Part shown: one piece after another, positions 34,275 to 46,580 of the stretch
Layout of the letters: every line of letters begins with the position of its first letter
Position numbering within the stretch: the first letter of the stretch is position 1
Assembly (NCBI GenBank): GCA_002633025.1
Contig: NMRB01001595.1
Location: 46,547-110,546 of the forward strand
Source of the DNA: Notospermus geniculatus
Lineage: Eukaryota > Nemertea > Pilidiophora > Heteronemertea > Lineidae
Direction: 5' to 3'
DNA: 64,000 nucleotides
Notes under the pieces: generated by a model
Database searches by the model: none
What the model was told of the DNA's origin: nothing
What the model saw: only the letters and a program-made list of their open reading frames with translations
Position numbers and translations under genes: made by a program

Positions 34275-35133
34275 GCGTCCACTAGGGCGCGGACAAGACG
34301 CGGAACGCAAATTTAGCAATTCCGCATTCATTCCGCAACCTCTCCGCATATTCTTGAAAGACTCCGTTCACTGTCTTTATCATTCCTAAGCAGTTCCCGG
34401 CATTTCCGCACGTTCGGGAGAGGGCGAAATTTCCGCATCCAAATTTTGATCGAGACCAAAATTTCGACGCGGAAATGAACTTCCCGACACCTTCGGCAAC
34501 TTGTCTGCATTGTCGTGCGGACATCGTCAGGACATCCCGCCTTTCTGTAACACTTCTGCAAACACTCCTGAAAGCTTCCGCTGTGCGGGCAGCTTCGCGA
34601 AGGCAAGCAGAAGCCACGCGGACTGTTTCAGGAAAGCGCGGAGCCGATGCAGATCAAAATAAGCGAGTGCGCGAAGCCGTCAAGACACTTTGCGGACAAG
34701 ACACGGAAAGGTCAACAGGTTGCGGCGTGGAGGAGTTTATGGCCGGTGTAACGTTTTTCAGTGTGGCCGTTTTTCCTAACTTCATGACGGCTAGCAGACA
34801 TATGAGAAAAATCCAAATTCGGCGCAGAATTTATAACCTTGAATTATTTCCTCATATTGTCCGCATATCTGCCCGATTGTCCTAGTCCATGATTTTACTA
34901 CTACTGGTGTGATCCTAGATGTGTCCGCGCTGTCCTGCTACAATCAGCAGCATTTCGGGCCCTTCACGATTGATTCCTAGGACACTCCCAGGTATGTCTG
35001 CAGAGATTCGTAGTAATGTCCCAGGAAACGATGATTCGCACACTTTTTTTCGAGTCTGACGCGGAAAGGATGCCGAAATGGCATAATTTGCTTCCGCAAC
35101 CCTTCCTAATCTTGTCGGCGCTGTAGTGGACGC
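34275..35133. mobile_element. Non-autonomous TIR element, about 860 bp
   Basis: The ends GCGTCCACTAGGGCGCGGAC and (reverse complement of the right end) GCGTCCACTACAGCGCCGAC are inverted with few mismatches. It splits an ACAGTGGAACC-family MITE whose halves lie at 34206-34268 and 35139-35162, with TAA on both sides. Overlapping ORFs inside show no transposase motif. Confidence 0.7.
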
Positions 35134-35935
35134 CACCCATAATAGAGAGGTTCCACTGTTGTTGTTTGATCATGTACAGAATTGATTGTTTGCTCTTCAA
35201 TAAACCATGAGCATTTCCAGGTCAGCAGCTTTTACAGGAAGAATTCCTTTGCATCAGGAATCATATTCAAAGACCGGGCATCCTGTCCCAGCTTAAGGGC
35301 CAAAATATTACTCCTTCCTCCCTCCTAAAATTCATATTTCTCGCTCCCCTTCATGTTATTGGTGTCGCAGAGACAGATTCTGTCCCACGCCTCTGAATTA
35401 AGGACACCAAAGTTCAGTTCCAAATCCTCTATAATCAGGACACCTGTCAGTTAAGGACAGACTTGTCAATCCAAAAGATGTCCCCAATACAGAGGTTCAA
35501 TATGTCACATTCCTTGCCAGAATACCAACTTGGCAGAAGTCATTTCCCAAATTTCTTTACGTCAATTGCGTTTTTGAAACTCTGATATGATTAAGTTACA
35601 CCATACATTATCAACAGTTCAGTCATTCTAATCATGCTATACTACACAACTAGTTGACAACATTGGACACAATTAGTTTTAAAGCTTTTCAGCGTACAGG
35701 AACAACCTGACTCTCAAATAAGTGTAAAAATATCACGAACTTGTACAAAATTGTCTCACCAACGTCATCAATCGTCAATTCTACAAAAACATCATTTCAC
35801 TCAGATCTCAAATTCACTCACACAAATGCTATGTACCAGTATCAAAATTGAAACAAAGACAACATCAAGAGGAAGGGACAATCTTAATATGTACACAATG
35901 TCTAGAAAAAGATTCTTGTTGGCTGAAGACAGGCC

Positions 35936-36200
35936 TATGCATTGGAGAACACTGGCCTTTGCACTGGAGAACTGTACCAGTGGCCTTTGCACTGGAGAAC
36001 ACTGGCCTTTGTACTGGAGTACACTGGCCTTTGCACTGGAGTAATGTACACTGGCTTTTGCACTGGAGTAGGCCTACTATACCACTGGCCCTTGCACTTG
36101 AGCTGTAACACTAATAGAGGACTAGGCACTGGAGTACCATAGGCTAACACTTGCCATTACACTGGAGTACTGTAGTATAACACTGGCCTTTCCACTGGAG
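35936..36200. repeat. Minisatellite, about 20-33-bp units (CTGGCCTTTGCACTGGAG)
   Basis: CACTGGCCTTTGCACTGGAG with variable linkers (AACACTGG, AACTGTACCAG, TACACTGG) recurs about ten times. It creates spurious ORFs on both strands. Confidence 0.8.
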
Positions 36201-36301
36201 CAAAGTCGGTGTGCACAGAAAAGATTTGACAACATTACAAAACAGAAGTGACAACGATAACCTGAAAGATTTCTTGAAGGACTGTCCTTAAACTGTGTCG
36301 C

Positions 36302-36372
36302 AGACCGCACCGGGAATCGAACCCGGATCTCCCGCATGCAAGGCGGGTGTTTTTCCAAAGCCAAAAGTCCGG
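36302..36372 (-). pseudogene. tRNA-Ala(TGC)-like pseudogene or SINE head
   Basis: On the minus strand an intact anticodon arm (CCCGC CTTGCAT GCGGG, anticodon TGC) and T arm (CCGGGTTCGATTCCCGG) are followed by GCGGTC. The D arm region (TTGGCTTTGGAAAAACA) is only tRNA-like, and the 5' acceptor strand does not pair with the 3' one. It is probably not a functional tRNA. Confidence 0.5.
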
Positions 36373-37250
36373 ACGTTAGGCTTCAGGGCCTAACACCTCC
36401 TAAATCTACAACAACTGCTTGAGCCAAAACAAGAATGATTTTGAGACCTTCCCAAGTCTTAGGGATCTGCAAGTTGACTGGTGTCATTTTCAATCCCATA
36501 GGATAAAGCAGTGAGAAAGGGTAGGGTACCTGTCAACTTACGGACCTGCAAGTCCAAGGAGATTTTGGACAATACAATTTGAGCATCTCGGACAACAATT
36601 TGACAACAACAATCCATTCTTTATACAGACACAACAAAGTTACAAAGCACATTCACTTTTCCCCAATCCCCATGAGCAACTTTATCATCCCAGTCCACAG
36701 AGAACAGACTGCAACCGTGAGCTTTTAAAGCTAAGTGTCTACTTCACATTACTTTTGTACAAATCGAGACAGGGCACCAAAAATAGGGTAAGTTAAAGAC
36801 CGGCTCGTGATATGATATGTAATTCAAACATCTAGAAATTCTAGATTGGTAATGCCAAAGGAACTGTGGGTTAACAGATCCAGATCAGTGAAACTTTCTG
36901 GATTGATAATGCCCACACTACCGGTACTGAACTGTGGATTACCTAAAACATCCAGATCAATGAAACTTTCTCTGCTACTGCCCATCGTTGAGTACTAACT
37001 GGGAGCAGATGACAGCTGATGAATTCCCAAACAAGAGGGTACTACAGAGAATTATTGAAGAAAAGTTGTCAGTTTTGCCAATTTGAAGAGGTTTTCTTCA
37101 AAAACTTCGTTCTCATATCACACAGCATTGAGAATGGGTAAGAAAGATTCAATTAAATGTAAGCGACAGGGTCTATCAATGGTTTGGGGTAAAAGTTCAT
37201 TGACGGCATGACACTGCCAACTCAAAATGGCGTGGAATGCAGTCAAGAAA

Positions 37251-37353
37251 CATCCTCCCACAGCAGGGGTTTTTACCTCACTTTTCTTCAGCCACTCACA
37301 CACTGTGTGTAAGCATATCAAGAGGAGCATGACCAAAGCCCTGCGATGGGAGA
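37251..37353. mobile_element. Short MITE, relative of the nested element at 32163-32608
   Basis: It starts CATCCTCCCACAGCAGGGG and ends CCCTGCGATGGGAGAATG, with inner words CTTCAGCCACTCACACA and AAGAGGAGCATGACCAAAG matching the larger element's arms. Confidence 0.65.
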
Positions 37354-37424
37354 ATGTGCAAGAAAAGCTTGAGGTCATCAGACATTTGAAAGTGAACTGA
37401 ATAAATGCACATTCAGCTACGTAC

Positions 37425-40400
37425 CTTTATATAGATATCCTCTTTAGCACCTGGCAGCATATTAAAATGCGCTATTTCAGGACTCAAACCAGTCTCTGTC
37501 GTAGCGTACATCTGGTAGCACGTGTAGGCCAACTTTTCGGCCAATTCCATATGTGACTTGGGTAGGCCGTTGTGATACCCAAGGGCTAAGGAACCAGGTA
37601 GGTAGCAAAGTAGATGGTCCTACATGAAAGAAAACATAAGTTTAATGCAAAAGATTGAAACATGATCTGAATCTGATACAGGCGGTCACCACTCTAGTGT
37701 CTAAGAAAAATCATAGGTTTTCTTTGCACTTGATGACAGTACCGGGATTCAAACCCAAGTCTCCACATAAGGCAACACCGCCAGCATTGACGGAAAGCGT
37801 GCACACCACTGTCCACTCTAGTGTCTATGCTGTGACGCATTTGCGGGCTTTGGATGGACTGCGCAAGTTACCGGTATATCAAAGGGGTGTCGGAGTGGTG
37901 CAGTGGAGACATTGGTGCCTGTCGCCTCTGAGGGTTCAGGTTTGATCCCTACTCGGCCTCACACTTCATATGATAGACAAGGGAATTCTCCCTGACAGCA
38001 AGGACCAATTTCACAAAGGGTGTTTAAGACTTAGACGCGTGTAACTTCACTAAATGCACACACTCCCACCACGCATTTGACAAACTTACACGCGTCTAAG
38101 TCTTAAACACCCTTAGTGAAATCGGCCCCACATGTTTTCTTTAGGCTCTCTGGTCCACTTTGATTGAGGTTGTCCTCTTCGGCCTAGAGAATATCTCACC
38201 ATTTTTGGACTAAATGCAGATCCATGCAATAATTCGCCAACAAATGTCAGTTTCTTCGGCCCCGTCTCTCTGACTAGTCGATTCATCACACCCTCCATCG
38301 CTGACACGAAATCGTCACGCAGCCTGAAGACAGAAACGAACTTTGTATTGTGGGTACAAATACAACATGAAGAAATGCCATTCCAAATGTTCTGTTGGTT
38401 TCATCCTAGGGTTATTGTTAGCATTTGGTCCCAGGCCTAGGGGGCGAGCCCCAAGACCCGCTGATAACCTCAGGTCAAAGTTATCCTTTTCACAGCTTCA
38501 TCCAGACATTTGTAACCAATGGGCAACTTACATATTTTCTTTTTTGCCTGTCTGTAACCACTGCTTGAGCAAATATTCATAGTAACTGTCACCCCGTGCG
38601 CCGAGGGTAATTGTCGATCCGCTACGGAACTGGCCAGACTCAGCATTGATAAAGATCGGCACGAGGCCCGCCTGTTTTGGTAGCATATGAACATGGTTGG
38701 TCACAGCTTCTACTGCTTCCTGGAAATAGTGGGAGATTTATGGTTCAAAAGATGGAAATACAGTGCAACCTCTCTATTAAGGACACTTTAAATGCTATCC
38801 TTAATTGAGAGGTGTCCAGATTACAGAGGTCAGGACTGAACTTTGCTGTCCTTGACAAAGAGGCGTCCTGCGACAGAGGTGTGTTAGTGTTAAGGAAGGT
38901 TCCACTGTTCTGTCAGCCCAAAACTTGCAAGTTTATGCCAAAGTGTAAATGTTGACTTCACATGAAAAATATGGGTTATCAAATGCACTTGAGAACACAA
39001 ACCTTATATCTATTGTCGCCAGTAGCACGACTGAGATCTTTGAATTCCAACTGAATCGTGGTGACCTCAGATGTACTGCTGTCGGGGCCCCAGCGTGGAG
39101 CGTGTGCTCTCCCAGTGGCGAGATTGATGTCTGAATACGGCACTCCTGAACGCTTGTTGAAACATGGCAGCAGTCTGTTACCCAGGTCTCGCTGAAACAG
39201 AGGATGAAAAGCAATTTAACATATATCAGACTGAACTGGAGTGCAACAGCTATCAACCTGGCAGCACGCATACAGAAATCTGCGAGATCAGTTCCATGAG
39301 CCACTGTCTATGAGCCAAACTATGTGTGGTACCTCAGCTCTGTTTTGGCACAATTTCTAATCTTGCAGACATGTTTTTGTCATGGTTTTTGTATGAGTGC
39401 AACACTGAGTTGCACTGGCCATCTCTCCAAGGAACACTGGTACCTTAGGGAATGAGAACTACCGGTACTCCAAAATATTCATTCAGTTTCATGGAACAAT
39501 CTTAGGACAGGCTAGTGCTGCCATCTATGTTTTCATCTGTACATTAGACAGGGAAACAACATACACAAGTTCAGAACAATTCCCACAAACCAATTGAGAA
39601 GTATCCTGTCAAAATTAAGGGCTACATGTACACCGCACAAAATGCAGTCAAGGGAATAAATTTCCCCAACATCTTTAATCTGTTAAACCGTGTGCCACCC
39701 CTCTTCAAATAATTTTCCATTAGAATACTTCTAAAGACAGACATCGCCAAGCATTCAGAATAAGCACGCCAAGACAACATAATCTACTTACATTGTATCT
39801 TAGCTTATATACTAGAATTAACATTACAAAGACTACAACTCAAAGCCTATGGACCAACTCTGTCATAAAATTTCATAAAAATGTTCTACAAATATAATGC
39901 TCTTAGCTAAGCAAGCACAGGCGATATCATTATTTCCTCAGGCCGACAGAAACAACAATATTGTAATGCTTGGGTACTCAAGCAGAAAGTGAGGTCATAC
40001 CAGTATAATTACAGTGGAACCTTTCTATTAAGAACACCTTCAGGACTGACAGATGCTGTCATTATTTGAGAGGTGTCCTGATAATAGAGGTTAAAGTGAA
40101 TAGCAATGATCAATTTGGGACTGAACTTCAGTGTCCTGAATAGAGAGGTGTCCTCCTGGCTGAGGTGTCCGCTAAGGGAGGTTCCACATATACACTATTG
40201 ATTACCAATACTTACTGCTTTATCCAGGAATAACCGATCGCCGGTCAGGTGATATGTGCCAAGCAAACCTCCAAGGACTCGGATTGTGATCTCAAACAAG
40301 TTGACATCCCTGTTCTTATTGAACGTCAGCTGTTTGTCAACCCAGTGGCGGGCTTCCTTGAACTCTGAAAGAATATTTTGTACAGCTGTATTTGTATTTT

Positions 40401-43400
40401 GTACTTGTATTTTGATTTTTTTCCATCAGGGCCGACACCATAGCATTATTGGCCCTGGTAAGTACAAAAGAGGTCACCTCAAGCTACCGGTACTCATGTT
40501 CCTCACTTGGATCGATGGGGTCTTTTACTTGCCCTTGCAAAGGCACAAGGCACCAACTGTCCCATGCAACGGACTTGAAGAACCGGGACTGAAATCAGCG
40601 CCCGGGCTGGATTCGAACTCAGGACCTGCCAGAGACCCTCATCAGCTTGGGCTGGGGCCACTATCCTCAACCCTTCACCCAGATCTGCCTCTGCAACAGC
40701 CTACATGTATAAATGACCCTAATTCATTGCTCTATGGCTGAGAAATTAGGCGTCAATATTTCAATCTATGAAACGGCCATTTCTCCTTGGCTCTCCTTGC
40801 AAACTGCTGACAAATGACTTTACTGTCAAAGATGCAAAAAATTGCAGTCAGAATGGCGACACTAACATCCACGCGAAGGATTAAGTCACGACAGCTACCA
40901 CGGCTGCTGAAGATCGATCTGGAATTTGATATTTTTTGCAATCTTTTTCACATTTCTTCTTCTTCAACATTTTGTATTTTTGGATTGAGCGTTCTGTTTC
41001 ATAAGCTGGCAACACATACAAATTCACGAATATGAGATCGTCTCAACCGCTCTATTTTTGTTGTTGCCACACTGGCCCAACAATTTTACCCCAGGGCTGG
41101 GTTGCACAAAACTCATGTTAGCGCTAACTTGGTGTTAGCGCTAACTTTATGTTAAATGACGTAAAAAGACAAGGGATTTTTACCGGTAAGTCATCTAACA
41201 TAAAGTTAGCACTAACACCAAGTTAGCGCTATCGTGAGTTTTGTGCAACCAGCCCCTGGTTGGTATCGTCTGAAATTTCTTGTATATTTCGGGTTGCAGA
41301 TCTAGACGTTAGGCCACAAAGGGTTGACAAGGCGGAATCTACAGTGTACTGACATCATGACTGACTCAAGAGAGAGAAAATATGTTCAGAAAGCTAAGAA
41401 ATAAGGAACTGCTTCAGGTGCAGTACCAATACCAGATGTGAAACTTTCCTGACTAGAACCACGTCTTGGGCTGTTGCGTATTCTGTTTTGATAAACACTA
41501 AAGAAATGTTCTTGCCACTACGGAGTTAGACAGCTGAAGGTAACACTAAACTGATGACTAACTTTTTCCGAAACACCAGAAGTTGGCTACTTCTATTTAC
41601 CTACCGGTACATGTATGAACCACAAGCCTATCATAGCCATCAGGCATTTGGGTTAGTTACTGACGTTGAAAATTGTCAGAAACACCAGTAGTTGGGAATT
41701 TCCATACCAATACCACAAAACTGCATGGCAGGCTTTCATAACCTAGGAATAGGGATTGACAAAAGCCTCACCATCTTTCAAACCCATGATAAACATGGTA
41801 TCCAGTGAATCAATAAGCGTGAGCCCGACGTCAAACCACGTCGAGTAGGACTTGGCTAATGGTCGCAATTCGTCATGTCCCCAGGCGTGTTTTCTGTATG
41901 CATTCCAGGCGTGTTTGAAAGCATCGACGACGGCACGCTGTCTTTCATTTTGAGGCCCTGGAAAGATAAAAACAGGCATGCATGCATGAGTTAATTGATT
42001 GATTAATTAATTAATTAATCAATTAACAAGGCATCAGAGAAGCTCAAATCCAGGCTGACTAAAACCAACACACTGTGCAGTTGAGCAGGCATTGTGAGGA
42101 TGGGAGAGTACCCTAGTTAATGGAGACTGCCTGCTTGTAATTCCCATGTGGTCTGTTGACGAGTGGGGGATGACTACCGTACATTGAATCAATGAGTCAC
42201 ATTACATTACATAAGGAAGAAATACGGTGGCCCTTCTGAATAGAATCTGAAATGGTATTTTTTTTCTGAAAATGAAAACTCATTACCACATGAAAGGATT
42301 TTTGTGCTGGTGACATCGCAGAAAAATCAATTCATTTCATATAAACAGTCAATCAGTACACCCCCGTTTGTATTACTTAAATTCATTCTGCTTGAAATTC
42401 ATTGTATACATGCAGATGTAGTTGTAAAACATTTGCATTATTCACATGAACCTATTCATTGGCAGGGCTGTAATTTATAATTTGCTTCTAAATTGATTAA
42501 ACATGATCATTAGACACCACTTCATCATTTATTGTGTGTCAACATTTATTCAGGGGAACATCATTTTAAGTGCTGTAGAATGTGAAGAATTGGCAATGCG
42601 TCGTGCTTAGAGCAAACACGAAGTGATGTATGACAGAATTGGCAATGCACAGTGCTTACAGCAAACATCATAAGTGCTGTATGACATAGAGAATTGAAAG
42701 GTGTGGTACTTGAGCAAAAAACCACAGATTCTGCAAGTACATGTACATGAAAATCGGTGGAACTTATGTCCAATTTTTCTGTTCAGCACAACAAATTTGA
42801 CAGCCGGAATCCTGATTTTTGTACCGCTAGTGTGGGGTGTACAGTATTTGTCTGGCTTCATATCTCATGCTTTCCTTACTTAGTATGCATTGATGCGATC
42901 GAACCAAATGTAATAACCAAATAGAATGGGAGTCTAGAGGGAACTGCTAAAGCTTACAGCTCAGTGAGAAATCCATACCAGACAATTTGTCCGTGACATG
43001 TCGTCCATATTTTCAGCCTGTTGAAAACGGCAGCAATAAAGTTGGGGAAGCATCTGATGGGGTGATAATGGGTGACAATTTCAGTGATATAGTGAGGTGA
43101 ACCATGATAATTCACCAACAGTAAGCGATAGTGGTAATCTGACCATTTCTGACAAGCTGCTGGTGTTGCCTAGTGATGTTCTCTTGCCCAACTTCTGCCA
43201 GCTGATAGTGATACAGGGACTGTGCTAACTAGATTAGGCATACAAGTATTGGCAACAAGATTGTACAGGTTGCTCGCACAAAAATTGCGAAAGTACAAAA
43301 GAACCTCTCCCAGCAGATGCCTTTGCACTCTTACAATGCTATGTTGCTATTTGAAGGATGACTTGACTTTGAGAAGGGCGACCTGAGGAGGGGAAATGAG

Positions 43401-46400
43401 TCTGATCTATTTGCCCTGCTGGTGACCTGGAACCCTGAGGACAATCTCAGGTCATGCAGGTGGTTGCCCTATTGACAACTGGGAAATGAGCTGATGCATG
43501 CACACTGCCCTGCTGGTAATCTACAACCCTGAGGACAACCTCAGTTCATGCAGGTGGTTGCCCTACTGATAGCTGGGAAATGAGTTGATCTACTGCCCTG
43601 CTGCTGATAATCTACAACCCTGAGGACGACCTCAGGTCATGCAGGTGATTGCCCTGCTGACAACTGGGAAATGAATTGACCTACTGCCCTGCTGGTAACC
43701 TGGAACCCTGAGGACAACCTCAGGTCATGCAGATGGTTGCCCAACGGACAAATGGGGAAAAAGCACCACTCAGCTTGTTTGAACTCCAGCCAAAACAGAT
43801 GAAATACCAGGCAATTGTGTTGCTATCTATCTGACATGTCTGAGCAAATAGCATCGTTTGTCTCCATCAAGGAGCTAAATTACCACTCAGACTGTATATG
43901 AAATTAGCCATACCATGAATAATAAAAGACATAAGGCTAGCCAAATTGCTGCTGTTGGGAGCTAATCACACGTATTACAAGAGATCCAGGTTGAAGGATG
44001 GCAGAAGACAGGTTGAAATCAAACATAAGCTTGCAGCAGGAACACTATTCTAACTGCAAATTGGTAAGTCAGTACTGGGGGTTCTCTCAAAAGCTTAGGG
44101 AATCATCACCAGGGAGAATTGTCGTCAATGTTGTGTTTCTAGCGATGAACCCCCTTCAAAAATGTGACCTGCTCCAGCAAAAGTAGGCGCATGTCGCAAC
44201 CGAGGAAAGGGTACAGCCTTACATCACAATAGCTGAAATGTACATCTCTGCAGGTTGACAATAGTAGTGGACAGTAGTGACAATAGTTGAGTAAACTGAT
44301 GATCACCAATGATGATCCAGGGGTTCTGCTGGAATAATTTATTTTGTAGCCAAATCAGTAATTTTTTAAATTATTTTGAAGCTTTTTTCAATGATTCATT
44401 GTAATTCCTTTGGGAAATTTGTAGCCAATTAGTTATTTCCTTAGCCACCGAATAAAAATATTAGCAAATGGCTACAATGGCTACTGCCAGCAGAAACCCT
44501 GAATTGATCACCTGCAATGCGCACCTAATTTCGCTGTAGTGGGTCACAAATGTGGCATTGATCTCTTCAAATTGATATTTATGAGGTAAAAAATTTAAAA
44601 TGTAGGGGCCTGGAAACAAGCTTTTTATTGGGTTTGATTCTGGCGTGTCTGGCAAGTCATGCAATGTATGCTGTCAAGCATGGAAACAAAAGTTTTGTTG
44701 GCCTGGCAGACTGTGTTCAGTCATGTAAAGTACTATGTCGATTTCCTGTACTAGCAATAGCACTAATGGAGGCTAGAATCATCAAGGAGAATAGAACACA
44801 GACCGACAACAGGAATGATCAATACAGCAGGCATAACGGAGACAGGATTATTGCTATAGGATTATCCATTTGATTTTCTCCTTCCTTACAATGAAGCATG
44901 ATAATGGTCTATTCAAAAGCACCCATTGCATTCCCATAAGCTTAACTGACTGTATTTTTTAGCAACGGTAGCTAGGAATTACATGGTACTAGTACCAGGT
45001 ACAACCACCAAACAACTCACTGCAATGTGAAATCTGCTGCATTGGCTACATGTACCGGCAGCAAAGAATAACTCAAGCGATAATTCACGGTTTTCGCACC
45101 CAATTTATTGCTGGTACTTAACATGAATATTGAATGATAGAATTTTTTTCGCCTATTCTTATACAGTTTGTCAAATTGCGTACAATGTCTAAAGCGGCCC
45201 ATACACGATCAATATTATTGCACAATATGGGGCCCAAAATAGGGGTGTGTGCTTCTGGCATGATGGGTGGAAGAAAGATTGACAATAATATATATTGCCC
45301 ATTTTGAGCCTCATATTGTGCAATAATATTGCGCGTGTATGGGCGGTTTAAAGTGGCTGCATTGGACAGAAATTCTGCATGCATTACAGATTTTATTTTG
45401 CATGCTGTACTAAGGCGAGGGTTGCTAGGAGTGATGCTAAAAGAATCAATTTTAGGGAAACTACACCAAAAGTACTCCAGAAGTAGAAGTATTTCAAGGA
45501 CGTCCTCTTCAAATTGAAGGTAGCTCAGCTTATTGTGACAAAATACACTTGAAAGTCCTCAGTGAATTGGAAATTGGAAATTCGGTGAATTTTTGTAACC
45601 AACACTGAGGAAGCCAAACACTTGTAATTTGTAAAGCTAACACAACAAATGAGATTGTGATGTACTTACCAGCATATGGGTCACTTGTTTCAGCCTCTGT
45701 CTCAGCTGGCTTCTGAAACAATGAAGGTGGATGATGGTTTGAAGAAAAACGGAGAAAGAATCAGTAGACAGCTTTTTAATATTTAATTCATTGCCAGAAC
45801 CTCACAGATGACAGGTACTTATGTTTCAACTGCACCATTCTGACTCTGAACCTTTACATGTAGGCCTGCTGTCTTCTGATATCAAAGGACAGCAGCAAAT
45901 GAATCAAAAATGTCAGGACACAAGCTTGTTTGTAGGAGTGGATGCTTACCTCACCAGCTCCGACAGCTTCATCCTTATCTGCATTGTTTGCTTCCTGGCC
46001 ACCAGGTGGCTCCTTTAGAGGATTATGTGGCTGCGGTGGAGCGGTGTTGCTCTTTGTTCCATTTCCTTGAGCTTTGTTTTTTCGTAACTTCTCCTACAAA
46101 TAGAGAATGGAATATATCAATGCAGAATGTTTTCAAATTGCAAAAAAATATAATAAATATGGCATCGATGATAAAGAAGAAGTAGGAGATTTAGTCATCA
46201 AAATTGGTCAATACACTCTGAATTCTGGCATTGGCAAGAAAATGTCTGCAGTTTTATAGCACCAGGTTATTTCCAAGCCCTCATTTTACTCAAATACCAT
46301 ACTTTTCCAAAATTTACAGTTACTCTAATCTAACTCTGATAAAAAACATAAAACTCACAAGTATTTCCTTTTTCTGCCGTGCAATCTCATCCAGTTTATC

Positions 46401-46580
46401 CAAATGTTTGGCACTATCCACAAATGTGGCAACCTGTTTTCTTCTTGAGAGATTGTCCACATCTTCCAAGTGCACAAAGTCATGATAGATTGTAGGTATG
46501 ATATAAACCAAACAGATAATCACTGCCGAGGAGAGCAGGGTTAACATGCATCGCTGTAGACGGGACAGACGGTTCCACAC
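37425..46580 (-). CDS. MAN1B1: ER mannosyl-oligosaccharide 1,2-alpha-mannosidase (GH47), both ends incomplete, 9 exons
   Basis: Exons in transcript order: 46359-46580, 45950-46093, 45670-45712, 41772-41957, 40216-40364, 39003-39191, 38532-38719, 38200-38323, 37425-37619. All are GT-AG and in phase, giving 480 codons. MAN1B1 trims one mannose from Man9GlcNAc2 glycoproteins in the ER/Golgi and marks misfolded ones for degradation. Seen in order: a basic RLSRLQR segment and type II membrane anchor (first exon listed), a variable stem, then the GH47 domain with [74 protein letters not shown] and [12 protein letters not shown]. Glu in WGHDE, Asp in RGDSYYEY and Glu in SPEI match the known catalytic acids. 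The conserved disulfide cysteines are 29 residues apart (LLCYLPG, YTCYQM). Missing are the N-terminal start exon and the C-terminal exons with RPETVES and the calcium-binding Thr. It is head-to-head with SWT1. Confidence 0.9.
37888..38000 (+). mobile_element. tRNA-derived SINE (family 1), truncated
   Basis: GTGTCGGAGTGGTGCAGTGG, the B-box-like CAGGTTTGATCCC and the body CATATGATAGACAAGGGAATTC. It lies in a MAN1B1 intron next to another foldback element. Confidence 0.65.
38001..38128. mobile_element. Foldback MITE (GGACCAATTTCACAAAGGGTG ends)
   Basis: GGGTGTTTAAGACTTAGACG and CGTCTAAGTCTTAAACACCC are perfect inverted arms. The outer parts TTTCACAAA and TTAGTGAAA are near-complementary. It abuts the SINE at 37888-38000 and ends about 70 bp before a MAN1B1 exon. 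Confidence 0.8.
38761..38911. mobile_element. MAN1B1: ACAGTGGAACC-family MITE in MAN1B1 intron
   Basis: It starts CAGTGCAACCTCTCTATTAAGGAC and ends AAGGAAGGTTCCACTGTT, with internal CAGGACTGAACTTTGCTGTCC. Confidence 0.7.
40011..40190. mobile_element. ACAGTGGAACC-family MITE in MAN1B1 intron
   Basis: It starts ACAGTGGAACCTTTCTATTA and ends CTAAGGGAGGTTCCACAT, with internal AATGATCAATTTGGGACTGAAC. It ends about 25 bp before the downstream donor at 40215. Confidence 0.75.
40427..40635 (-). mobile_element. tRNA-derived SINE (family 2), antisense copy
   Basis: Read on the minus strand it has B-box GGTTCGAATCC-type sequence (plus strand GGATTCGAACTCAGGACC), then GGGGTCTTTTACTTGCCC on the plus strand and the GGGCCAATAATGC terminal segment, the same order as at 14744-15010. 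Confidence 0.7.
41091..41259. mobile_element. Foldback MITE with 65-bp arms
   Basis: CCAGGGCTGGGTTGCACAAA and TTTGTGCAACCAGCCCCTGG are inverted. The arms continue through GTTAGCGCTAACTTGGTGTT and its partner AACACCAAGTTAGCGCTA. It lies in a MAN1B1 intron. Confidence 0.8.
43381..43745. repeat. Tandem repeat, about 110-bp unit, four copies
   Basis: Each unit reads CTGCCCTGCTGGTAA, AACCCTGAGGACAACCTCAG, GTCATGCAGGTGGTTGCCC and ACAACTGGGAAATGAGTTGA with few changes. Confidence 0.8.
45190..45351. mobile_element. Foldback MITE (TAAAGCGGCCCATACACG ends)
   Basis: TAAAGCGGCCCATACACG pairs with CGTGTATGGGCGGTTTA. Inner arms TATTATTGCACAATATG and CATATTGTGCAATAATA are perfect. It is about 160 bp. Confidence 0.8.

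Larger units (their letters stand above)
31318..37424. other. Region where MAN1B1 3' exons and 3'UTR are expected; none recognised
   Basis: A minus-strand AATAAA (TTTATT at 31331-31336) in AT-rich sequence suggests a transcript end here. The sequence between it and the last recognised MAN1B1 exon is full of repeats. I found no exon for the conserved C-terminal segments of family GH47 (RPETVES, GGYSS, FLGETLKY). Confidence 0.4.
41958..45669. other. MAN1B1: Large MAN1B1 intron with repeats
   Basis: There is no coding exon. It contains a roughly 110-bp, four-copy tandem repeat at 43381-43745 (words CTGAGGACAACCTCAGGTCA, TGCAGGTGGTTGCCCT, GGGAAATGAGTTGATC), the dispersed repeat at 44149-44320 and the MITE at 45190-45351. 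Confidence 0.6.

Noticed and set aside
34282-34885. Overlapping ORFs of 92-136 aa on both strands
   Set aside because: They lie inside a non-autonomous TIR element and show no transposase or other known motif.
35751-36150. ORFs rich in repeated GLCTGEHWP-type peptides
   Set aside because: They are translations of the minisatellite at 35936-36200.
36302-36372. Functional tRNA-Ala gene
   Set aside because: The acceptor stem does not pair and the D arm is poor; listed as a pseudogene.
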